Assembly (NCBI GenBank): GCA_025330725.1
Contig: JAIWND010000015.1
Span: 434,001 to 498,000 of the forward strand
Direction: 5' to 3'
Source of the DNA: Chlamydoabsidia padenii
Lineage: Eukaryota; Mucoromycota; Mucoromycetes; Mucorales; Cunninghamellaceae
DNA length: 64,000 nt
Shown here: in pieces, positions 54,954 to 64,000 of the stretch
Layout: each line of letters starts with the position of its first letter
Numbering within the stretch: position 1 is the stretch's first letter
Program-made: the position numbers and the translations under genes
Notes under the pieces: model-generated
Told to the model about the DNA's origin: nothing
Databases searched by the model: none
The model's input: the letters and a program-made list of their open reading frames with translations, nothing else

Positions 54954-56240
54954 TGATATGTGAAGTCTCCTGTTAGTAATCAAATGGATAAGTTGACAGA
55001 TTTTGCGAGGCGGCTACCTTTGTGTAGAATAGTGATTAGGCCTAGCCTTTTTGCCGTGGCAGGACGTAGGCGACATCGTGTCCTGTTCCAAACCTGGATC
55101 TGCTAGCGAATGGGTTGTGCTGGTAAAGCGAGATGTCTGGTATGTTGAAGCATTATTGTGGATCTACCTGATCTCGGGCTTGTTGCATTCGCCACCAGTT
55201 ACGGCGCTCCATTTGATTCTTGGGGATGGATCATGATGTACAATGTTTATGGGTACTTTATTGTAAGTAAAGAAAAAAAAAAAAAAAACTAGAACAGACA
55301 AGCTTACTAATAACACTTCTTGCTCTTATTGCAGGTTTGTCTTCCTGTATTATGGTTGGGCGTTCTTCTTTGATTGTTTTATCTGGTGTTTCGTGTTCTC
55401 TCTTTGTTTCTGGTGCAAAGTAAGTAAAGCAGAAAAAAAAAGAAGGAAAAGACAATGTTACTAATCACACTTCTTGCTCTTATTGTAGGTTTGTCTCCAT
55501 GTATTGTTACTTGCCTACCATATTTGTTGTCTCTTGTGGTGTATGGTCTCTCTTTGTCCCTGATATGTGAAGTCTCCTGTTAGTAATCAAATGGATAAGT
55601 TGACAGATTTTGCGAGGCGGCTACCTTTGTGTAGAATAGTGATTAGGCCTAGCCTTTTTACCGTGGCAGGACGTAGGCGACATCGTGTCCTGTTCCAAAC
55701 CTGGATCTGCTAGCGAATGGGTTGTGCTGGTAAAGCGAGATGTCTGGTATGTTGAAGCATTATTGTGGATCTACCTATTCTCGGGCTTGTTGCATTCGCC
55801 ACCAGTTACGGCGCTCCATTTGATTCATGGGGATGGATCATGATGTGTAATGTTTACGGGTACTTTATTGTAAGTAAAGAAGAAAAAACAAGAAAAGACA
55901 ATGTTACTAATCACACTTCTTGCTATTATTGCAGAGTTGTCTTCATGCGTTATGGTTGGGCTTTCTTCCTTGATTGTTGTCTATGGTGGTGTATGATGTC
56001 TCTTTGCTTCTGGTATGAAGTAAGTAAAGAAGAAGAAAAACATGAAAAGACAATGTTACTAATCACACTTCTTGCTCTTATTGTAGGTTTGTCTTCATGC
56101 ATTATGGTTGGGCTTTCTTCCTTGATCGTTGCCTTTGGTGTTTCGTGATCTCTCTTTGTTTCTGGTACGTGAAGTAAGTAAAGAAGAAAAAAAAAACAAG
56201 AAAAGACAAGGTTATTAATCACATTTCATCTGGTTGTAGG
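54954..56240 (+). repeat. Tandemly duplicated block with repeated exon-intron-like units
   Basis: A block of about 320 bp occurs twice almost identically (54954-55272 and 55561-55879, offset 607). After each block follow shorter units: about 80 bp starting GTTTGTCTTC (translation like LSSCIMVG.SSLIV), then about 75 bp beginning GTAAGTAAAG and ending ACTTCTTGCTCTTATTGCAG, exactly like an intron. The intron-like part occurs five times (about 55263, 55420, 55870, 56019, 56172). A translated stretch LVAFATSYGAPFDSWGWIMM, then YNVYGYFI before the first donor looks like a membrane-transporter fragment (MFS-like, weak). In-frame stops are frequent, so this is probably a decayed, expanded gene fragment. 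Confidence 0.7.
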
Positions 56241-56384
56241 CTTTGACTTCTTGTTGGTTGTCGCATACGTGTTTTATGTAATGTAGCAAGGAACGACGTG
56301 AATGACAAGATCTTCTCCAACACCTACTTGGAACGCCGATGACGGACTAGATTTCGGACTTTTCTAACGGAAACATAGCAGTTG

Positions 56385-56586
56385 ATGGCAAGGTACGATT
56401 CTCTGGCGGAATTCTTTGACTACACTCCTGTGGAATTGGTGGAAGAACTACAAGCTGTGTTGGAAGGGCAATCTTTTTAGTTGGTATACTCGTTTACAAC
56501 GTACTCGGAAGAAGGATTGGGTGGCACTGGAAGGCAAATTCTTACATCAGTTTAATGAAGACTCAAATCCTGTTATGGTCTGTTGA
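56385..56586 (+). pseudogene. Retrotransposon gag-like relic (Ty3-type)
   Basis: Frame one: MARYDSLAEFFDYTPVELVE, ELQAVLEGQSF then TAG at 56478. Shifted by one base: SWYTRLQRTRKKDWVALEGK, FLHQFNEDSNPV then stop at 56584. Read across the shift this has the LEG..A..WY..L......W..L...F...F spacing of Ty3/gypsy capsid proteins. No protease, reverse transcriptase or LTR is seen nearby, so it is a broken fragment. The frame change lies at the T5 run 56473-56477. Confidence 0.5.
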
Positions 56587-57728
56587 CGAACTCAAGTTAA
56601 TCAAGCAAGAAAAAATGTCAATTGGTGAATTGGCTTCTTTTATATTATTACAGTAGCGTTTATTATTTTGTGATATGTGTTAGTTAGTATCTCTTAACCC
56701 CCCCATAGACCATCTATTATAAACATCTATATAATCTTATTAAATAAAACTACTTATCTTATTCACCGCCCTTTACTGTCTTATAACTTGACAGGGCTAA
56801 TGAACTTTTGACGTACAGCTAATTAACCAATTACATTATACGGTTTTTTTGATTTACTTCCCATTCCCATATATGAATTTGAAAGGGGCGGGTTTTTATA
56901 AAAATGTACAATAACCTTGATGCATCCACATGTCTTCACTCCACCTGCATGCCTTAATTTTATCTATGTCTTCTATTAATCTATATGTATTGTTGTATAT
57001 ATGAATTCCTTTATTTTGTCTGGGTGTCTTTTATTTATTTATTTATATGTGTGTTTCTACTATCTATATGTAATGCTACAATCTTTACCGCCTGCATTGA
57101 CCTGTATTGCAATGTATCGATCGGTGTCACCATTGTTTATATGTACGCCTTTGTGGCACCAGTATCGGATCTGTATAAATTTCAACATTGCGGTGTTGAC
57201 CTGTGGCCACCCATAATCACTATATCCATCTATATAGACAAAAGTCGATTTGGGATGACAAAAAGGTATCGAGGTCGTTTGCATGTATTTCGGAAGATGA
57301 AAGAGTATTGATAATTTCATGCCCTTATTTTAAAATCCCGCCTACGAGTGGAATCACGCATAGTTAGATTTTTATTGTTTTGAATGTAATTGGATTATAA
57401 CAAGAGTTCTATATGCTATGGCATGGTGTGGGGAGGAGGAGCTATTCTATGCACAAGTCTACAAGATGATCACGTTTTGGTCCCGGCAAGTTGTAAGGTC
57501 AGGTGCTTTTTCATCCATTAGTTTTGGTCCGCCTCTGAATAGAGAAGAAGAGAGAGAGAGTAAAGGCATCGAGTTGTTGTTGATCGAATCTACAAGACGA
57601 AATGGTGTAAGTGTTCCATAAGCATCCTTCCTTTTTCTGTTTTCGGTTGAAAGTGCACCCGATTACCTCCCCCTCCCATTATTACACATTTACCTTTTTT
57701 TTTTTTTCTGTAAAGACAATAAGCCATC
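56587..57728. other. Mostly non-coding region
   Basis: AT-rich. It contains a motif copy (TTTAAAATCCCGCC, about 57329-57342) 80 bp upstream of an ATG at 57418. That ATG opens a 67-codon frame (MAWCGEEELFYAQVYKMITF...) containing a good donor (GTAAGG at 57495). It may be the 5' exon or leader of the small gene at 57729. Overlapping open frames at 56985-57320 look spurious. Confidence 0.35.
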
Positions 57729-57917
57729 ATGGTATCAAAATTCCTTTTGCACCAACTAGTAGAATATACATGTTGTAATGAGGATAAAAACAAAGAGGCC
57801 ATCAAAGTAGATTGTTTTCGACGCACCGCCAAATGTCAAAAGCATCCCCCAGTATCAAGTAGTCTTGATCCAATCATACTTGAGCTGCTTGAAGAAGATG
57901 TTATAGGTAAACAGTGA
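57729..57917 (+). CDS. Small Cys-containing orphan protein (62 aa)
   Basis: Single exon: MVSKFLLHQLVEYTCCNEDK, then IKVDCFRRTAKCQKHPPV and an acidic helical end (LDPIILELLEEDVIGKQ). It is preceded by a T13 tract and a plausible acceptor (CTGTAAAG), suggesting a 5'UTR intron. The C..C plus DCFRR...KC pattern vaguely resembles small mitochondrial proteins such as Som1, but I would not assign it. Function unknown. Confidence 0.45.
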   Translation: MVSKFLLHQLVEYTCCNEDKNKEAIKVDCFRRTAKCQKHPPVSSSLDPIILELLEEDVIGKQ

Positions 57918-58278
57918 GTTTGTTGAGACTCCAGTTGTTGAAGTAGTGATTTGTCGCAAAATTAAGGATGTAAAGGCGAAAAAGAATGGGAAAAAAAGAA
58001 ATCCTAAAAGGTCAAATTGATAATGTTCAAACCCCGTCCGTGTCAAAAATAGCTCACCACAGCTGAATTAGTGTAACTGAAATCTGACAGATAGCACAAA
58101 AAGTAGTTATATATTCAATGATAAGAGTGGGTGAGTGTATGATACCTTTGTCACTTGTGAACTATACCATTACTATAAGAAGGATAGGATAAAGTCCGTG
58201 GAACGACAGGAAATCTATCTTATGACTTCATATTATTATCTAATCAGCCTCAAAGATACAGTTTATAAAAGACGGACG

Positions 58279-58325
<47 letters not shown>

Positions 58326-58347
58326 CCTTGAACAAAGCTGATGACAA
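57918..58347. other. Intergenic with T43 tract
   Basis: Motif-like TTCAAACCCCGTCCG at about 58027 and a T43 homopolymer (58280-58322) directly before the deaminase start. No gene seen. Confidence 0.5.
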
Positions 58348-58910
58348 ATGAGTCAAACTCACGACGATCATATCAAGTATCTACGAAAAACAGTTCAAGT
58401 GGCCCAACGTGCCATGTCAATGGGTAGACATCCTTTTGGTGCTGTCCTTGTTAGTCCCAAGGGTGTAATCCTTGCTGATCAAGGAAATATTGATACATTA
58501 AACCATGCCGAGAGCACCCTATGTAGAGTGGCCTGTAAGTATAATGTGGAGCTCCTCCGACCTGGCGGTTATATATGTAAACCCCAACACCCTTATCCTT
58601 TTTGGGATTGTATATAGACACAAACTATTCCAGTCATTACTTGAAACGCTGTACTTTGTATACATCATTCGAACCTTGTTGCATGTGTGCGGGCAGCTGC
58701 TACTGGGCAGGGATTGGAACTGTAGTATATGGAATGTCGGAAAAAAGACTGCTTGAACTTACTGGCAGCAATGATGAAAACCCTACCATGGCACTACCTT
58801 GTCGTGATGTTTTTGCCGCTGGTCAACGAAAGGTACAGGTTTACGGACCATTCCCCGAGCTTGAAGATGAGATAATCAAAGACCACTTGGAGTTTTGGGA
58901 AAAACACTAA
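58348..58910 (+). CDS. Nucleoside/nucleobase deaminase (CDA fold, guanine-deaminase-like)
   Basis: Exons 58348-58534 and 58618-58910; 159 aa. The zinc site is complete: His and catalytic Glu in NHAESTLCRVA, and the two Cys in SFEPCCMCAGSCYWAG. The sequence GRHPFGAVLVSPKG and the C-terminal VYGPFPELEDEIIKDHLEFW resemble the small bacterial/fungal guanine or cytosine deaminase group that hydrolyses exocyclic amino groups in purine/pyrimidine salvage. Exact substrate cannot be told; tRNA-adenosine deaminase is less likely because of the conserved LEFW end. Cytosolic, no targeting signal. The start lies right after the T43 tract. Confidence 0.88.
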
Positions 58911-59115
58911 CATGCTGTATTGATAAGAATAAATCATTCTTGTTCACTTAACTACCTAACATTTCGAAGACCGCCATTTATGCAAAAAATCACGGAAGAC
59001 CAACACTTTCCCCCTCCATCATACATATCCATAAAGTCTGTTATGAAGAAAAAAAGTGATACATTTATTAAAATAAGATAAAATAAAAACTAAATTAAAC
59101 TACCAAATGAGTATG

Positions 59116-62100
59116 CTACATCCAAGTCACCAATGTCCGTATTTCAGCCCTTGTGATTTCCAACTTGTTGACAATGTTTGACCAATCACAGGTTGATTTC
59201 TTCAAATCAGTTTGAAGGCACCGTACCAGATGAGAAGTATTTGCCAATTGTTGCTGGAGAGTCGACACAATATGACTCTGTTCCTCGTTTTTTCGTTCCC
59301 ACCGAGCTAGAGCTTCACCTTCGGTTGTCGCCACCGTGATCCTGCTGTTCGATTGCTGCTGGAGTTGTGATTGAGCCGATTCGATCTGTTCATTCAATAA
59401 CCGGATATGATGTTCATTGACGAGATTTTTCTTTTCATTGGTTCGTGTGCGTTGTTGTAGTATCGAGAGTCGTTTCAATGTCGCATCGTAAGCCGCCTGT
59501 GCCCGTCGTGCCCGCCTATGTTCTTTGTCAAGTCGGTCTAATATCACCTGGTACTGTTGTTCGCTCGTTTGGTAGTCGTTTTGAATGTTCGTCAATGTGC
59601 TCATCATGGCCGTATTTTCCTGCATTACATTGGCCAGTTTGTTTTCCAAGTCTGTCACCCTTCTCTGCTGTTCCGCGTGGTAGTCATCATTATCGTCGCT
59701 TGTTCTTTGTTGATTTTGATGGGCAAGTGCTTCGCACAAAGTCCTGTAGTGGTCGGCTTCGTTTAATGCTTCTAGTTGTATCCGTTCTTCCTGGTCCAGC
59801 TTCACACAAATAGGTCTACAGGCAGAATCGATATCTCGTTTGATGTGTCTTGCTTCGGTTTTCGTTTGCACCAATTGTTCAAATAATAGTCGTTTTATCT
59901 GTTGGTCGTTCAAGCACCGGGTTGCAAAAGGATCATCATTGTCGGACATGCCAGTGTCTGGTGAAAAACATATCAGGTTGAGTTCATTGTCCAAGTCAAT
60001 ATCCATTGGCTGCTTGTCGATTCCCCTTGCTTTGGCCACCAATGTCCTCCATCGATGTTCCTTGTTTTTCATTTCGGTTATAGTTAGGTCCCGGGACTTG
60101 ATTTGTTGTATTAGCATCGACCGTTCCTTGAGATGATTTGCTGGTATTGGTGCATCATTTACCGAGACATGAGAGTTTCGTGGTGCCAAAGTAGAGATAG
60201 GTCGGATTGTTGTTGTTGATCCATTTGCTGAGGTGTACGTTGACCATACAAGCGGCAGTGATTTGTCCTTGTTACTTGCCAAGACGTTGTTGATAGCAAG
60301 TGACTTTGTTGGTGTGGTTGCCGTTTTAGGACTATGGCATGTCTGATTGTTCGGAGAAGAGCAGGTGGGCGATACCAAAGGTGTTGCTCGAAGAGATGAA
60401 GATCTTGATGGTGTTGATTTTTGTATTGATGTCGGTGCTGGTGTCGACAGTGATAATGTGGGGTGTGCAAGTAGATCAAGAGGTGACGACGGTATAGCTG
60501 TGCTTTCTGATATTGGAGGACGTAGGTTGGTTGTATCAAAAGATGAGTCGGGTGGTCGATCGCTAGGTGGTAATATTGGAGACGAATGACGACGCTGATT
60601 GTTGATATAGATGGAGGATTCTTCAGAGTCAGGAGGATAGGAGATTATGTCTGCAAAAGTAAAATAGTAAAGGTAGATTATGGTTAGTGACAACTTTTCA
60701 TTTAGAGGAGAGGAAGACGAAGAATGTACTTTTATTCTTACCATTATCAAGTACATGAATAGTCAAGGGATCATCAGGTTTTACAGACAGATCCTCATGT
60801 CCATCACCAATAACATATAGTTTTGATCCAACAGGTGTCATTGTATGTCCATATCTTGCAGAAGGAGCTTTGCCCATGTTTTGAAACATATACCAACGGC
60901 TATCTATGTAAAGTAATAAGGATCAAATATTAGTAAAGACATTCTTTCTAGTATTTCAAGAATAGAGACTTACTCTTGATTTTGAATCCATACAAATCCT
61001 GTATTTCTTGACCGTGTTCGTTTATCCCACCATGGACATAAATGACCCCATTGACCAAAGAAACGGCACAATAATGTCGTGGTGAAGGTATAAATCCAGT
61101 TGCCGGAATACAGTACCAAGTGTTTTTTTGAATGTCATAGCTCCAAATATCGTTAAAGAGTTGTTGATGATTACCGCCCCCAAAGCTGGAGGGAGAAAAA
61201 AAAAAAAAAAAGAAAAGAATTAGCGCTTAAACCTTCCCCCTCCCCCCCCAAAAAAGCGGGATTTGAAATTACATGAAAATCTTGTTGTCAACCATAACCG
61301 AACAATGGTTTGACCTTGACGTAGGCGCCAATTCAGGTAGAAAGGTAATACATCGATATCCAGCATATTTACCTATAATAGAATGGAAAAGTAATGAACA
61401 GTGTTAAATATGAATCATCAGCACATGTTCCATTGTAAGATCGAAGAACAATGTGATCACTTACCATTTCGTACCTGAACTATACACATGTCATTAAGAT
61501 AAACCTTTGATGACCTTTTACCACCCCAAATATACAATATATTATTGTTTGATACCATAGAATGACCAGATCTTTCATGTATATGATGACTAGATGATCG
61601 CACCCATCTATTAGTGCTCAAATTTAACAGATACATGCAAGGATCCCATTGTTGAGTTGATGAAAGTGGCTCACCACCATATACTATAAAAGGGATCGGG
61701 TATTTAAATTTAAATCCCGGCATTGATGAAATAAATCTCGATAATTCCTCTTGTAATTTAAACTATGATACTTACAAGCAACAAAGTTATCAATCAGGGC
61801 AAGTGTCGTATACATCCTCTGAGCAGGTAAATCTCCACAAGAAGGTATGATGTGTGTGGTCATAGTCCCTGGAAAGACAAAAAAGGGCAAGTAAACAAAG
61901 AGTCATAATGATATCATTAGTTCCAATTGTTACTAGTGCTGAGTGCAAATCCCCCACTATACATAATATGATAATGGAAGAGGATAAACATGTACCTGTA
62001 TTAATTGAAAACAGATCTTTCTTTGCATGACCTTTGTGTTTCCCCCCGTATATAATCAATCCATGTTGTGGGTGTGATATGGCACTATGCCCGTACCTGG

Positions 62101-62206
62101 GTAAGGTTCTTTGACTGTTTCGTAACTTTTGCTGGGACCATGGGTATCGAGAAATTGGTTTAGTTTTAGAGCGTTTCGAGGTCCATTTCTGAAGCAATGT
62201 TGACAT
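59116..62206 (-). CDS. Kelch-repeat coiled-coil polarity protein (Tea1/Kel-like)
   Basis: Seven exons (61996-62206, 61776-61868, 61465-61683, 61273-61372, 60974-61185, 60742-60903, 59116-60650), 843 aa. The N-terminal half is a kelch propeller: PRYGHSAISH..LIIYGGKH, QRMYTTLALIDNF, LYGGE, ERSGHSMVSNNNILYIWGG, SRSNHCSVMVDNKIFIFGGG, SPRHYCAVSL..IYVHGGI and SARYGHTMTPVGSKLYVIGD. A Ser/Pro/Thr-rich linker follows, then a long coiled coil (about residues 520-840). Kelch followed by coiled coil is the Tea1/Tea3/Kel1 arrangement, cell-end markers linking microtubules to polarity. All joints are in phase. Two motif copies fall in its introns. Confidence 0.86.
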
Positions 62207-62511
62207 GCTGGGTGGATCGGTCAGGTATGATATAGGGTATGAATAAAAGTTATTGGAAGGGAAAAGGAAAAAATAAAATAGAAGATTCAACAGTTAAAAA
62301 AAAGAAAGTTTGTAGTGCTTTGTGTTACACGTACCAATTTCATTAAAGAAAGGTGCAAAGGCAGTTTCCATACACGGAAGATCCAGGATATCGGCGTTTG
62401 AAAATCTACGAATTATGCAAGCTATCAGATTATTCATTATATCATAATGCTTGTTCTTAAACAAACTTTGATATTTTTTTTTTCATTCTCTCTTCTTTTC
62501 TTTTCTTTATA
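62207..62511. promoter_or_regulatory. Divergent promoter region (Tea1-like / DUF1206)
   Basis: 305 bp. ATCGGCGTTTGAAAATC at about 62390-62406 is a relative of the recurrent motif, 106 bp upstream of the DUF1206 start and about 190 bp from the other. CT-rich sequence lies just before 62512. Shared control is inferred. Confidence 0.4.
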
Positions 62512-64000
62512 ATGTTTTCCGATATCTTGACTACTTTAAAGTCATTATTACCTACAAAGAAAAGCCCCACAGCGCCATACTCATCTTCATCACCACCAAA
62601 ACCACCACCAAAACCCATCACAACAGTTATTGATACTCGGTGGGAACGATTCAAACATCCATCAGGAGTTCATCCTCGACATGCGATTATAGTATGCTAT
62701 TTGGGTCGAATTGGTTTTGTTGCAAAAGGTATCGTGTATGCAGTGATGGGAGGTCTATGTATTTCCACTGCTCAACATATGGGAGCCGACCTAGACGGAG
62801 TTGAATCCCCGCTGGTAATATTCACGCGCCGACGAACTAGTAAAATAGACTTCACCCATCATATTAAACCAGTTGTATTTTTTTTTTTCTTCAGGGCGCC
62901 TTTATATTCCTTGGTCTATCCGAGATTGGGACACCCCTCTTGGTCATCATGTTTATAGGCCTCTTGTCTTATTCTTCATGGAGATTGTAAGTTGGTTGAT
63001 TGAAATGATGACCATGCAGTGATGAAGACTGTATGTCGGGATTGGAATTTAGATAAGGCTAACTGTTATCAAAGTTGGGAAGGAGGATTGGGCCAAGGAT
63101 CCGATGCCACACGATCAGCACCTAGTAACTTTTTCAGATATCGACTCTCTCCTTGTGTTTCTGGTGCAGTCTACGTTGCGTATCTTTCATACATTGGTGA
63201 AGTCTTATCTGATCCTAAAGAGCAACGATCCCAAGCTGCGAGCAGTTCTTCTAATTGTTTCCCCGCATGTTGGGCAACAGGGGCTCTTTGGCAACGTGCA
63301 GTCATAGGTATTGCAGGGTTGGCTTTTATCATTGCTTTCATCACACAAATTCAAAATGGTTTCTCGAATCGATGGCACCGTGATCTGATGATCCATCATT
63401 GTACCAGTGTTGAAAAATATGTCATTCTCCTTTTGGGTCATCTTGGATTTTTAAGTAGAGCTGGGGTACGGGGTTTAAAAAAGAAGATTGAAAAAAAAGA
63501 CATTTTGCTAAAATCCTGTTTTTTCTTTCTTCTTCCTTCCTCCTTTTTTTTTAAAAAAAAAAACTTCATTCACCAATGTAGGTATTCATGTTTGTTGCGG
63601 TATTTATGTTCCGTACTTTGGTGAATAAAACTACAACTCAACAAAAGGATACTTTCTCGGATGCTATTAATCAAATTATTGGGGTCCATGGCGGCCAGGT
63701 GGGTTTGTGGTTTCTTGGTATCGGTCTTATCTTGTTTGGTATCTTTGCTGCAGCCAACGCTTATTACAAATACTATCCAACTCCACCTCCCAGTCGATAT
63801 ACCTTCCCTTCGAAACAACAAATCCGATCTCAACAACAGCAGAATCCACAAAACAACGATGGTAATCACAACAGCAATAGCAACAACAACAGCGACGAAG
63901 ACGCTATAGCATCTCTCAAGTTAAAGGAGGAGGCACCCAAACTGGTAACATCTATAACTTGTCCAACTTTATCAATATTCGACGATGGGAACACTATTGA
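62512..64000 (+). CDS. DUF1206-type multi-pass membrane protein (3' end beyond window)
   Basis: Exons 62512-62814, 62895-62986, 63075-63465 and 63582 to the window end (open); about 400 aa visible. After a Pro/Ser-rich N-terminus come paired membrane segments with the repeated DUF1206 pattern: LGRIGFVAKGIVYAVMGGLC, GTPLLVIMFIGLLSYSSWRF, CVSGAVYVAYLSYIGEV, ALWQRAVIGIAGLAFIIAF, LLGHLGFLSRAGVFMFVAVF and GGQVGLWFLGIGLILFGIFA. The family is widespread in bacteria and some fungi, with unknown function. The C-terminal tail is Gln/Asn-rich. A possible donor (CTG|GTAACA) lies at about 63944, so the true end is unknown. Confidence 0.75.

Noticed and set aside
54954..55879. The two 320-bp blocks considered as LTRs of a retrotransposon
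   Set aside because: The space between them holds intron-like repeats rather than gag-pol, and the ends lack TG..CA and target duplications.
56985..57320. Overlapping open frames on both strands (about 100 codons)
   Set aside because: Tyr/Ile/Phe/Cys-rich shadows of TATATG-rich sequence with no splice or domain support.

Overview
The window looks like nuclear DNA of an early-diverging fungus, most likely Mucoromycota (Mucorales, Absidia/Cunninghamella-like). The evidence is AT-rich, gene-dense sequence, many short GT-AG introns with T-rich 3' ends, Asn/Gln/His-rich low-complexity proteins, long A/T homopolymers, and a gene set of fungal housekeeping and signalling genes. There are no operons and no bacterial-type features. 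All splice models below were read by eye from reading frame, splice sites and family conservation; none is confirmed by RNA.

Layout. 0-2 kb: last exon of TIM8, a REX1-B domain gene (minus) and a BET1-like SNARE (plus). 2.0-2.5 kb: an AT-rich element with terminal inverted repeats. 2.6-13.3 kb, all plus: a membrane kelch protein, a Zn2Cys6 transcription factor, a secreted GDSL/SGNH esterase and the mRNA-decay factor PAT1. 14-16 kb, minus: an orphan protein and ribosomal protein eL20. 16.2-17.1 kb: repeat element A. 17.2-25.7 kb: a GATA-finger protein (plus), a carotenoid-oxygenase-like protein (minus), ubiquitin-like/eS31 (minus) and an RSC7/SWP82 subunit (plus). 25.8-34.7 kb: DHHC palmitoyltransferase (minus), rhomboid protease (plus), SOD1 (plus), a 95-aa orphan (plus), PHO80-type cyclin (plus) and a SUR7/PalI membrane protein (minus). 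35-38 kb: tRNA-Ser(AGA) and two multi-exon orphans (minus). 38.6-40.2 kb: repeat element B. 40.3-46.4 kb: a kinesin-4-like motor (minus). 47-49 kb: sparse or degenerate sequence. 49.2-53.5 kb: a GH31 glycosidase of the YihQ branch and a SWIM-finger protein (both minus). 54-58 kb: accessory or decayed region with tandem exon-intron duplications, a Ty3-type gag relic and small ORFs. 58.3-64 kb: nucleoside deaminase (plus), Tea1/Kel-like kelch coiled-coil protein (minus) and a DUF1206 membrane protein running off the end (plus).

How the genes relate. They act individually rather than as a cluster. Some themes recur: cell polarity and microtubules (kinesin-4, Tea1-like kelch, SUR7/PalI), vesicle and membrane modification (BET1, DHHC, rhomboid), chromatin (RSC7, GATA finger), translation and mRNA decay (eL20, eS31, PAT1).

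Most notable observations: (1) the carotenoid-oxygenase-like protein appears to have lost all four iron-binding histidines (three are Asn), so it is probably a non-catalytic apocarotenoid-binding-type protein; (2) eS31 is fused to a strongly decayed ubiquitin; (3) two copies, 22 kb apart, of a composite element with ~45-bp inverted termini enclosing a variable number of ~240-bp tandem monomers; (4) several microexons of 4-14 nt, a start codon split by an intron, and GC-AG introns; (5) a recurrent TTTGAAATCCCGC-like motif that mostly lies 60-220 bp upstream of start codons.
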